From Epiperipatus broadwayi (lineage: Eukaryota; Onychophora; Udeonychophora; Euonychophora; Peripatidae): a DNA stretch of 64,000 bases. Position numbers and translations under genes: made by a program. Of this stretch, positions 46,953 through 58,588 are shown piece after piece. Numbering within the stretch: the first letter of the stretch is position 1; each line of letters starts with the position of its first letter. The stretch is taken from contig JAQFVV010012491.1 of NCBI GenBank assembly GCA_028023455.1, positions 661,001-725,000 on the forward strand. Direction: 5' to 3'. The notes below the pieces were generated by a model. The model was not told where the DNA came from and made no database searches. It worked only from the letters and a program-made list of their open reading frames with translations.

Positions 46953-49731
46953 ATATATATATATGTCAAAATAGTTTGAGCTTAATTAAAAGAATTAAAA
47001 TTCATAAAAGCATAATAAAAAACAAATATTTTAATTCTGCATTATATATCCACAAAAAAATAAAGGCCAAAAATTTATGACTGAGCAGACTAAGGTTATC
47101 TTTTTGAAAAAATAAAATAAAAAGTGAGGAAATTAAAGAACCTGTTATTAAATATTTATGATTCTGAAGCTATAACTTATTCAAAAGTTTTTTTGATAAA
47201 TAAGCTAGTTGAAAAATGAATTAAAATTATGAAAAATTAGGTTAGTATGTCTATATGTGTTTTTAGTTGTGTTAGTTCATATTTGAGAATTCTGCCTTGA
47301 CAATGAAGCCATTGATAATGAGCTTTTTTAATTTTGATTTGTTATTTAATTATGAATTGGCATAATTAAATATAGAGAAGAATTATTTCTCTTCACATTA
47401 GTTGCAGGATAATCTAGTTATTAAATAGGAATATAGCTAGGTAAACTTATTAAAAGATTTACATATATAAATGATCATATAACAAAATTTAAGCCATGTT
47501 TTTTTAATTTTTATTAGATTTAGTTGTAAAAAAATGAATAATTTCTTTTTTTGTGTTGTTACATTTATTTCCTTTTTAAAAAAAAACAATAAGTGATTAA
47601 GGTTTTTAAAAGCTTATTAATTAATTGTAAGTTAGGATCTTCGTCTCTAAAAAAATGAAAGTCGTTTATTAACTAATTAAAAAAACAAAATGGGAGTGGG
47701 ATCTTTATCTCTAAAAAAAATTAAATATTTTTTTTTTAAAAAATAATATTTTTTGTAAAAAGAAAATCAATTAATCAAAGCATAAAGCAGTAATTTCTGA
47801 GGCAGTCATATGAGTAGATGAAAGATTGATATCAGGGTTTATTTTTAAAACAACCCAAAAAATGCACAGACAGTAGAATTTAGTAGGATTATTAGTGGTA
47901 AAGTTAAGCAGTCAGAAGTCCATCTTGGAAGTCTGATGTTAGATTGACCTCACTTTTAGTTTTTTAAAAAAGAAAAATAATGTTTACAAAGCAGTATAAT
48001 ATTGTGGAATTTATAAGAACCATGTGCTAACTCTGTAGATAAAAACTGATCATTGCTGACCCAATTATGCACCTAATTCCATTAGAATTAACCTTATATA
48101 GAGATCCATTCAAAATCATAACTATCTCAATTTATGATAACCTGAAATGAAAATCATTAATAATTTAAAAACTTTCAACTATAAAATAAAGAAGAAAAAC
48201 TAAATAAATAAAATAACTATTGAGAAAGCTATAATAAAAAAAAAATACTGGGAGCCAAAAAGTTGATCAGATTACTACCTGAAAAATCAACCAAAGAGAT
48301 ATTCAATTAGTCAAATACAAAAGAAAGATTGAAAAAAAATCCATAGTATATAAGGCATTGTTGATGTATACACATTTTTATTTATAAATGTTAGTTTATA
48401 GAAAACTGAATAACTGGGAATATTGATTATAGTTTTAATAGTTTATTGTTGATTAAAATAGTATAAGGACCTCATCATTTTTAAACAAAAGGGCAAGAAG
48501 ATTAAACTAAAATAAAGTTTTGGGTCTTTTTAATTATTGTAATCATTTGGATTTAATGCTAATTAAGAAGAATCAGAAGAGAATAATATTTATATGTGTT
48601 ATATAATTCTATAATCCATTGTGTGACATTATATGTGTATTGCATGGATAAGAGTTAATCAATATGTATATTAACTTTGTTTTATCATTTTGTTGCATTT
48701 AATTTTTTTATTCTTTTGTTAATTAACTTTATTAAATAATTTCTGAAATTGTTTTTCTGATATCTTTATTCTTCTAGATACATGTTCTGTGAACTACCAG
48801 TGTATGTGTGACTGATTTCATCATACAGATGTGCTTTTAAAGATTTATAGGATATTCCAATAAACTTATTTAATAGTAGAATGAATTAAGTGTGTATATT
48901 CTTGCAATCTACTTTAGTCATGCAATATTTATGTGTGAATGTAGGTATGTGGACATCCAGATAGTTTTATATAAAACTATTTGAATGGTTGTAAGATCAT
49001 AAAAATCATCTTTAAAATCCACTCACTTTATAGACTTTATAACTAGTTTAGAGATATTCAGTACACTCAGAGTACCAGATGACCTATAGCATTGATGATG
49101 ATCAGCATTTATCCAATGATCCCAGGATTTTAATGTAGAACTATTATTGCTATTTTAGCATTTAAGTTTCTTCATGCAGATGAAATATTAGTTACTTTTA
49201 TAAAACTATGCCTTAAATTTGGCATTGGCTAGATGATGAGTAGCTTAAGATTTTATATTACCTCTTGTAAATCCAATCACAAAAGACAACTGTTGACTTT
49301 TAATGATTAATTTTGCTGACGTGACCATATTATAAGGTCTATGGTGCATATATTACCTATATTGGATTCAGATTCAGATTGTTTTTTATATATATGCTCA
49401 ATAAAACAGTGATGTTTTTGATGATGATTTTCATAATTCCTGCTATATCTCTTTTGCACATATCATTACAGTTAATATATATATATATATATATAAGAAA
49501 ATAGTCTGCTATTTATTCATAGCCTGAGGGAGAATAGATTGCTCCTTTACTTCTATATACATTACATCAATTTCATATTTACAATTATTAAATTCTGCTT
49601 GATTCCTAAAAAACTTCAAGGTTATTAAAAATTTAATTCTCTGTACATTCTTATTTAATTGGTTATTAGTTTAATAATTGTTAATGTTATATTCTCAGCT
49701 GAATGATAAATGAAATTCTTTCTGAATTTCC

Positions 49732-49733
<2 letters not shown>

Positions 49734-49819
<86 letters not shown>
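49734..49819. repeat. Long (TA)n microsatellite, about 85 bp
   Basis: The longest uninterrupted alternating TA tract in the window. No insertion interrupts it. Shorter tracts lie at about 30616-30652, 34934-34963, 49474-49494 and 58228-58298. Confidence 0.95.
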
Positions 49820-49821
<2 letters not shown>

Positions 49822-50374
49822 AAGATATAGGTGGTTCATGTTATTTTTAATGCTTGCTAAGCATATAGAGTGCTATTATAACTGAACATAATAATAGCAC
49901 TAACATGAGACTATAGGTTAGTGAAGTATGTGCGGTCATCAATGCAATGTGAAGGTAAAAGATATATTTTACTGCATCCAAAGTACATTTAATTAAATAA
50001 ATATTTATTTGTCTTTGCAATGATTGAATTCAAATAAATATTTATTTATATATTTAGCCAAATAATAATACCATGAAGTAAATCTTAATATATTTCTTAT
50101 ATCTCATACAAATACTTTTTAATGTATGCATGTGCTTAATGTATATAACAAATTTCATTCAGGTGCCATGGCTAAATAAATAATTTTCCACTTGCTGTCT
50201 ATAAATAAGCAATATCTCAATAGAATATATCTCAGAATTTGCATATGTGTATGTGCACCCAAATACTTATTTAGTAAATGAGTATAATCTTAATTAAATA
50301 AGAAAAAATACAAAGTCAAGTATGTAAATGAGATATTTATTTTATATAGCAGCTATGTTTTATAAACTGTAATA

Positions 50375-50614
50375 GTAATAATCAGCCATTAAGCTAATGC
50401 ACATGTGCTTTGTGGATTTTTAATTATAAATGAATACTCTCACTTCCAAACCAAGATAAAGATTTGCCCATGCATAAACGTTTGAGTCAAAAAAATAGAT
50501 GGATTCATTCTATCTTTTCACAAAGACTTTATCTTGTGTTTGGAAGTGAGAATATTCATTTATAGTTAAAAATCCACAAAGTGCATGTGCATTAGCTTAA
50601 TGGCTGGTTATTAT
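50375..50614. repeat. Fold-back element with ~85-bp inverted arms
   Basis: Left arm 50375 to about 50465 and right arm about 50520-50614 are near reverse complements, sharing CAGCCATTAAGCTAATGCAC, TTTGTGGATTTTTAA and CACTTCCAAAC. The spacer is about 55 bp. No coding capacity; it resembles neither of the MITE copies. Confidence 0.8.
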
Positions 50615-50739
50615 TATTAAAGCCAAGTACAATGAATAAAAAAATCTAGATTAATTTTATTTATGGTAATATATATAAAAATATCAAATATTTTATTTAT
50701 TTACAGTTAATACATTGTACAGGCTTAAACCTGTATTTA

Positions 50740-50815
50740 TATATGTAATATATGTGGGATTCGAACTCAGACTTTCACACGACCCACTACTCTCAGTGCC
50801 ATCTCACATAATAAA
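50740..50815 (-). mobile_element. SINE fragment
   Basis: On the minus strand GAGTTCGAATCCCAC is a good B box, preceded by the TCTGAGTTC and GTGGGTCGTGTGAAAG blocks also seen at 10396-10620. Confidence 0.5.
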
Positions 50816-52990
50816 TTGAGTTAATTAAATAAAAATTTCACTAGCTTCTGTCTCCCTAAAAAATAAGTTGTTATAAATTAAAGATATATTTTAAGTATAA
50901 ATAGTTGCATGCAATATGATGTGCTACATAAATATAAATTTACTTTAATAAATAAGATTGTGGTTATTTTTATTATAAGCACACAATGACTTAAATATAT
51001 AGCTCAACTATAACATATATGATAAAGAATGTTTTTCAGTTTGTTATGTATCTAAATATGTATTTTAGAATTAAATATATAATAAACAACTAATTTAACA
51101 ACTGTAATATATCCCCAAGAAATTACAGATAATAGTAAAAATATTTTGCTATAATCCATTATTTATTAATGGCTTACATTTTACATATATATTTATATAC
51201 TACTTCATAAATACAATAAGAGAACTTTACTCTAATGCTATAAACAAATATTACAAATGTAAAGAGCACATATTATATTTATACATTTATAAACTAAAAT
51301 AAATTTCATAAACCATTAAAACATACTATATTATTTTAAATTTAATAAATAAGATTACTATCTAAAATATAAAATTCAAGACAATAAAATTTACTAAGTA
51401 TTATTCATTCATACATACAAAATACACACTAAATGTAAATATGTTCGTGAAAAACATAAATCAGTCAATAATAAGAATAATAATAATAATAATAATTAAC
51501 TTATCTTTTAAATCTTAAAATTTGCCTTCTTCAAACATCAAAATGAAAGAAAGCTAAAACAAATCTTTTTTAGAACAGATATTAAACATATAATTATACA
51601 TATGTATTATAAAAATAAATAATAAAGTCATTTCTTTTTGTGTTGATCTCTAGTGGTGTTGATTTTAAATTGTAGCTTTTATCAAGTGATGATTTTTTAA
51701 TGAATCTGTAATAATTGATCTTTTGATGAACAGTTCTTAAGGATATTAAATGATTTTGTTGCTAAAATCATTATAATCATTCAATAGATCTTTCCAAAAT
51801 TAAAAATTGTTCATAAACAAATTGCTTAAGAAGTTTTTTTTTTAATATTTCAATAGTGTCTTACAAATTTCTTTGTTATTCTAGTCTGAAATTTTTTAAA
51901 ATAAACAATCAATATTGTAGATTTTTTGAAGCCTTTGACTTTCCTTTTGATAATCTTACTGATGGTGTTCAACAAAAATAACTTGTGAAAATGTGACGTT
52001 TCAAACAAAGTATTGGGTTTATTCTTCATAGTTATTTTTTTACCACCATATGTAATAAGAAGATAAAAATTTGTAAAAGAAAATAAGACACTCACAAGAA
52101 ATTGGAACTCTCTTTTATAATTTTCTATTTTGTATTATTACTTAGGTAATAAATAACCATAGCAATCATTGAATGTCCTGAGATTATGATCTGCCATTTG
52201 AAAATGTTTTTCATATCCATGGCATGTTCTGATCATTCTATAAATCTTTACATAACAGTTGTTTTAAAGTTTTAAAAATAAAATAAAATTATTTTTTTAA
52301 AAAATAAATTACATTTTAAAATAAAATATTCCTTTTCCTTTTTTCTTTTCCCATTAAATAACATCATTATTGTACTTTTTTTTAAAAAACAAACAAAAAA
52401 ACAAAAACAAATCTATCTTAAAACATAAAGTTTAAAATACTAACAAAGTGAATTAAAATAAACAACTATGCACACTCCTTTTGTTATTAGTATTTTCTCT
52501 ATAATTTATTATTGCTAGTGTAAATCTTAAATCCCATTTAAAAATATGTGTGCTTATTAACTCATGGCTAAATATTTATATAAAATATTTTCTCATACAT
52601 AAGTATATGTTTTAGAATAAAATATACTTATGAAAAAATATTGATATGTATCAATTTTAGCTCAAACAAAAAAAATATTGTTATAGTGTCATTAAAATAA
52701 AATTACTCATAATGGATTTATATAATACTTATATTAAAATGAAGCTTCTGTAATGAAATATATATATATATATATTTAAAAGTAAGGATTTCTATCAACA
52801 TATTAATTCTAAATAAGTTGAACAAAATTTTAAATACAATTATTTGAATATAGGTCATTCATCATAGTTACTATATCTATATATGTATAAAGAGAGATCT
52901 GTTCTCATAGTTTATAATACTATTTGTGATATTAAATAATGGAAATCTTTAAATTTAATCTAGAATGTTGGATGGTATATATATATATAT

Positions 52991-55574
52991 TGAAGCTGTG
53001 CATATATATACAAATATATATATATATATATGCTGGCTTCACCATTAACTGTGGACTAACTAAGACCCTAAGTCCAACCACAGTGAATGTATGTTTCTTT
53101 TTCAAACTAAATTTATCGTTTTCTCAAATAGTTGCCTAAATTAAAGAAGGAATTGTGTTAAAGAGAAAAGATTTAATAAAATAAAATATAGAAAGTTAAA
53201 ATTATATTTGCAACTATTTTTAAAATATATTTGGTAGAATTCGATAAGATAAAAATTTTCTTAATTAAATAGAATCCATTAAGAAAAGGAATTAATTAAT
53301 AAAACATTTTTCTGAGTTAGATAAAATAAGAGATAACAGGAAAAATTTGAAACAATGGGCATGATTCGCTACTAATTAGCAGATTAAAGATATAATGAAA
53401 AAAGGGTATAAATAAAAAACTTTTCTTTTGTTCTTGGTCTTATGCTTGCGGGTAACCAGTGCTGAAGGTCAGAGAGAAAATCTTAAAAATTTTGCTGAAA
53501 GATTGAACAATATAGTGAACTCTTGCTTGCTGTACTTACTTCAAGCTGCACTCTATTCTTTCAGCATATAAATAAAAAAAATCCAGAAATGTGTTGCTCT
53601 GCAAAAATGCAGGGGTAACCTCTTTGCCTTCGCTCTCCTGAGCCATTCCTGAGGCAGGAGTTCTAATCATGTAAGCTAGCCAGAGAACTATCTGCCCTCA
53701 AACATGGAAAAACAAAGTTGAAGAACCGAGAAGACTTGCGGTAAACCACTAATGAACTCAACTTGACCCACCCCATCTAGATACCAGTAACGTTACCATA
53801 AATTAACAAAAAAAAAATCTCTTTGTAATTTACAAATTCACTCTAGCTAGAATGATGTTTTTCTATATATATGTTTTTTTTTAAATCTATGTGTTCGTAT
53901 CTTGTCAAATTATATTTCATTAATTGCTTTCTTTTTTTTTTTTATCGTAATGGGAGGGGTTATTATATATAATGGCGGCCATAGTTCTTATTAATTTAAT
54001 TGAAAAATACTTCGTTTAACTTTCCGCCATTATACTCCCGTAATTAAGTTATTTATTTTATATAAATATTTATTTAGAAAGAAAAGGAAGCAAATCATAG
54101 AAAGTGCAAAACTCTATTTTAAAATCAAGATTTAAATTGCTAAATATTCTATTACAAAACTTTCCAAACTTTAACTTAGTTTTTTTTTTGTATATATATA
54201 TAAAAGAAAGATCCTTATCAAATGCCTGTATATTTTAGTCAATGAAGGGTTACAAATTTAATGTTATATTTTGAAGAGCGTGAAATAAAACGTTCGCATT
54301 TATATTTTAGTAATAAAAGAAGTACATTTTGACAATATGTATTAAAAATTATTAAATAGCATTGACTCTGGGGTGTGTTGGTTAAACTTCAACTAAATCA
54401 ATAAAATATCCGCCCTCTTGTTTTAGTGATCTGAATTTTATAAAAGGGAAGTTACTATTTTTCTGCGGATTTTCAGTGATAGTTGAGCTTTTTTAATATA
54501 TATATTTTGCAGAGGGTTTCTTTTTTAAATTTAAAGGTCGCTGACCGTATTTATATGGCATCGTGCCTCGGGTAATCTACTGGGCCGCTCAGCATATATG
54601 ACAGTGCTTCTTTTGCCAAGTTTGCTTAGGTTAATATACCTACATTCAGACCTTCTGAAAAATAAATAAATTGTTCTGGATCTCATGTCGATATCAGTCC
54701 CTTCAATGTACATAACTGGACATAAGCAACAAAAACTCCGATCCTGAATCCGGGTCATGCGTTTAGGGAACGGATTTCATTTTTTTCTCTAACCTAGTTT
54801 AGAGATGGAGAGCTATCCGGTCTTGTGTTAACCTCTTGGTAACTGTTGTCTTGAGCCTCACAGCCCACTATATGCTCTTGCCTTTGTGCATGGTCTTGTA
54901 TATTTATATTTATTAGGAAATCTTTCTCAAAATCTCATAGAAATGTTTCCATTATGGCTGGAAATTCCTGCTGGGGTCACTTTATCATTCTTCTTAAATC
55001 ATAAGTAGGGCTGTGATTTAAACCTGTCCAAAGTGTTTAGTTGAGTTTGACCACCTATTTATTTCTGTTCTCCAACCACAGAGTTAATGAATCATGTCTC
55101 TTTCTCTTGATTTCTTTTACGTAACACTTCCATTGGCTGGAATATTTTAAAGAAGAAATTATAATGTAAAAATTTTGTCTGTTCTTATCATTACGATCAA
55201 TGGATCTTTCATATATGTCTATCCGGTTGCAGTGAAAATAGCATGCGACACTATTAATAAAGCATTGTGTGAATTATTTTAATGTCAATAATAAAAATTT
55301 CTGTTATCTTTCATTCACTATAAATAAAACCACTTAGTATTGTTTTTCTTTTGTGACATACGTATGTACATCTGATCATTATATATGTAAAAATTCCTTT
55401 TTGTGGTCTTTTCTCTCCCTGACCACCGGGCATACATTAAGATTAAATTCTAGTGAGGTTTGGGGAGTAAGTCAGTTAGTAGCAATCTAGAGGAGTAGGT
55501 GAGGTTCGAACCCCCTCTATCTGCATCTCTAGGTTAGGTAAAAGCAGCTCTACTTTTCTTATCGTTACTGTATA
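52991..55574 (+). repeat. 5' LTR of the Gag-protease element
   Basis: Starts TGAAGCTGTGCATATATA and ends around GTTACTGTATA; the 3' end is uncertain by about 6 bp because the two LTR copies differ there. It includes an internal TA tract. The 75-codon minus-strand open frame at 54531-54758 is also open in the other LTR (60124-60351), but has no recognised similarity. Confidence 0.85.
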
Positions 55575-56243
55575 ATCTGGCATCCCAAGTGTGGCCTTAC
55601 TGTTTAGAGATAGACCCTGAGATATAATAATAGGAATTTCATGATCAGAAGAATTTTTTTTGTGTGTGTTTTCTTTTTTGAAAATAAATATAGTGAATGA
55701 CAGAAGTTTATATATATTTCTTTTGCACTTTCTGTGTTTGCTATCAGTTGTACAGTTTACAAGATGTGAAATCAATCAGTTCGGTTGAAAATTAAAACCA
55801 AATCAGATATTAATGTATTTTTCTTTCTTTTGCTAGGAAGGGAGACAGAGTGATCAAACAAGGAGCAGAGAAAAGATGGGCTCAAGTATAATTTTTTACC
55901 CCCCCCCCCGGCAGTAGTAATCATATTTTATTGAAGTGTATATCAAATACACATAGTTATAGTCACATATATAACACACAGAACAGGGTAGTAAATAAGT
56001 AAATAAACATGGATAGGGCAGGAACTATGCATAGAATAAGAGATAGATAGAAAGCTGGCAGGTTAAAAAAGGACGACAGTTGCAGGAATGGTTGGGAGAG
56101 TGAAGCAAATTTTTTGAAAAGTAAAAGTAGAAAAATAAGACAAATTTTAAGAATAGTATTAGTAGAAAGACTAAAAACAACAGCAAACCAAATATTTTTT
56201 TTCTTGTATATTTTTTTTAGCTATTCGTATTTCTCTAGAAAAT
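55575..56243 (+). other. Leader of the Gag-protease element with primer-binding site and C11 run
   Basis: TGGCATCCCAAGTGTGGCC at 55578-55596 repeats the primer-binding site of the 130-4973 element, followed by a shared GACCCTGAGA block. A run of eleven C lies at 55899-55909. No ORF precedes the gag ATG. Confidence 0.7.
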
Positions 56244-57653
56244 ATGTATAGTCCAGAAGGAGACATAGATTCACCGGAACCACAATGGGTACGGAAATTG
56301 ATGGAAACTATGTTACAAAAAGTAGAAGAATGCAAAGAAGAATGTAGACAATATAGAGCAGAAATCAACAGGATGAAAGAAGAGAGAAACAATGAAACAA
56401 AAACGACAGAAGAGAATCAGCCAAGAAATGAGAATCTCCAATGTGAAAATAAAGAAAGCATAAAGGTCATGGAAAGAACAGACAACCCAATGGTGGCAAG
56501 ATTTATCCACATCAAAACTTTTTGGGGTGACATAGGAGAAAACCCCATGGCACACTTGCAAAGTTTACAAGAGCTGTTCATGTTCCAGGAACTCAGAGAA
56601 GCTGAAAAGTTATCAGTTGCAGTTAATCATTTACATGGATCTGCCCGGAATTGGTGGGACTGTATAAGTAACAAACCAGTAACATTTGCAGATTACCACA
56701 TTGCCTTACTTAAAAGTTTTTGGAGTGAAGAGAGGCAAGATGGAATAATGCACCGTATATCTCAAGAAAAGTATGGCACTTCAAAAGGAGAAACTCACAC
56801 CCAGTTTTTCTTGCGGCAAGTGTCTTTGTTAAAATCGTTGACTGCTTTCCACTTATCAGAGGGGCAGATTATTCGGACAATAAGGTACAATATGCCTCTC
56901 CACATACAACAATTGATGCTGGGCTGCCGCAACTGTGGAATTGATGAGATGGTAGACTTACTAACTGCTATAGATTTTGGCAACCTAAATAAAGAGCATG
57001 CAGACAAAGGAAAAAGAATTGACATGCCCCAAATACAGATGGCAGCTGTCAGGAACTGCTATGATGATGATCAAAACACACAGCAATTCCAGAAAAATAT
57101 GAGTCCTATAATTTATATACCCCAGATAGAACTCCAGGATGAAACAGAAGAAATTATTGAGGGAAATGAAAGAGTGGCATCAGCATTTATGTGCGAACTG
57201 GAAGATGATCACAGACCACCACTCTCAGAGTGCCCTACAATTAAAGCACTGTTAGAAGATGTCCCAATTACAGCTTTAATAGACACTGGCAGTCAAGTGT
57301 CACTGGTGTCAAAAGAATGGTGGGATGCAACAGTAGGAACTCATGTACTACCGATCTCACCGAGAAAATCTTATGCTATATTAGCAAATGGAGAAAAAGC
57401 CAACATAGGAACACATCGTTTAGGACTGGATATTAAGATAGGAGCAACAAATGTAAATCATATATTTCAGATAATGCCAGGTTTGATTTATGATGTACTG
57501 TTAGGGTCGGACTTCTTAGAAAGACATGACTCAGGAATAAACTATAGGAAAAGTAAGTTTACATTTTACAACAACAAGTTAGATTTTCACAAATGTAAAA
57601 CCCAAGAGACAACCAATATAAGCTGCATACAGGAACCAACTAATCTTGAATGA
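56244..57653 (+). CDS. gag-pro: Retrotransposon Gag-protease polyprotein (469 aa)
   Basis: Residues about 20-50 are Glu/Lys-rich and could form a coiled coil. About 90-250 form a retrotransposon Gag core (ARNWWDCISNKPVTFADYH at 134-152, FFLRQVSLLKS at 188-198) that aligns with the Gag of the 37087-45600 Gypsy element. As there, no CCHC zinc knuckle is present. An aspartic protease follows: ALIDTGSQVSLVS with D347-T-G-S, AILANGEKA as a flap-like segment and DVLLGSDFL near 417-425. The protein would assemble particles and self-cleave. It stops at a TGA (57651-57653) right after the protease, where an intact relative would continue into RT. The ORF is intact despite LTR ageing, which hints that Gag-protease may have stayed functional longer than pol. 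Confidence 0.9.
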   Translation: MYSPEGDIDSPEPQWVRKLMETMLQKVEECKEECRQYRAEINRMKEERNNETKTTEENQPRNENLQCENKESIKVMERTDNPMVARFIHIKTFWGDIGENPMAHLQSLQELFMFQELREAEKLSVAVNHLHGSARNWWDCISNKPVTFADYHIALLKSFWSEERQDGIMHRISQEKYGTSKGETHTQFFLRQVSLLKSLTAFHLSEGQIIRTIRYNMPLHIQQLMLGCRNCGIDEMVDLLTAIDFGNLNKEHADKGKRIDMPQIQMAAVRNCYDDDQNTQQFQKNMSPIIYIPQIELQDETEEIIEGNERVASAFMCELEDDHRPPLSECPTIKALLEDVPITALIDTGSQVSLVSKEWWDATVGTHVLPISPRKSYAILANGEKANIGTHRLGLDIKIGATNVNHIFQIMPGLIYDVLLGSDFLERHDSGINYRKSKFTFYNNKLDFHKCKTQETTNISCIQEPTNLE

Positions 57654-57824
57654 ACAGAAAATGAAACAAAAGGCCAGATGGAATTAGAGATAGTAGGACA
57701 GAGCATACCTCACCTTGCCTTCAAGCATTTTACTCATCAATTTAATGATCATGAGATATTTCCAAAACACACCACGCAGGTCAGGCAAAACAAACTACTT
57801 TATCAAGTGGCAGCACAGTTCTAG
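57654..57824 (+). pseudogene. In-frame continuation after TGA: stub of the region before RT
   Basis: The gag-protease frame stays open for 56 codons beyond the TGA, to a TAG at 57822-57824. FTHQFNDHEIFPKHTTQ weakly resembles the linker that precedes RT in Gypsy polyproteins (compare YESVFSDKPGVI in the other element). After that the interior shows no RT, RNase H or integrase, only about 700 bp of AT-rich or unclassified sequence, so most of pol seems deleted. Confidence 0.45.
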
Positions 57825-58220
57825 GTTTGAAACCACATTTACCCATACCAAAATCACTGACCAAGGGATTTAACCATGAGCCAGACACATAAGAGGGAAA
57901 CAGCTAAAGAACAGAGCACCATTAATAAGGAATTTCAACTTGACTTCTAGCAAAAGAATTGATAGAAGACATGGTAATAAAGTGGACACAGCTCAGAGAT
58001 CTAATAACAAGGCCCAGAGAGGAAGGTCCATTGAAAAAAATAGTTTAAATAGAGTGCTCCATTCAAAAGTAATTTTTTTTACAAGATCCCCAAGGTACGA
58101 CCAGGACACATTGTATGGATAATGAAATCATATTATAGGCTTTCAGTTTTTTTTTGTGTGTATGTTTTGTAAATAATGGTATTGTTATAATATATTAATT
58201 AATATTATTATATACTTCTC

Positions 58221-58227
<7 letters not shown>

Positions 58228-58298
<71 letters not shown>
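58228..58298. repeat. (TA)n tract in the element's 3' interior
   Basis: About 70 bp of alternating TA with one TT interruption, inside the Gag-protease element between pol remnant and 3' LTR. Two AAACTTTCAGTTT-like motifs follow at about 58319-58383. Confidence 0.85.
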
Positions 58299-58303
<5 letters not shown>

Positions 58304-58539
58304 AAATCAGTATTATGATAAACTTTCAGTTTTTTTTTTATTAAGATAATCTATTTATCAGTATTATTATAAACTTTCAGTTTGCTTTTATAAACTGCAC
58401 ATATCAGTATTATTTCATGTAAATACACTAATATTCTGTATAATAGGAGTGCTCTTTCCGGATCACTCTGCTTCTCTCTGCAAAACTGTAGCTTTAGTCA
58501 TTTTTTTTTACTTGTTTTTTTTGATGGGTTCTAGGAATA

Positions 58540-58545
58540 TGAAGC

Positions 58546-58588
<43 letters not shown>

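Noticed and set aside
54531-54758. 75-codon minus-strand open frame repeated at 60124-60351
   Set aside because: Conserved only because it sits in two LTR copies of one element; composition and lack of motifs give no support.
57825-58539. Hidden RT or integrase in the Gag-protease element
   Set aside because: I looked for YVDD, DTGS-downstream RT blocks and HHCC/DDE patterns in this interior and found none; only a short pre-RT-like stub at 57654-57824 is suggestive.
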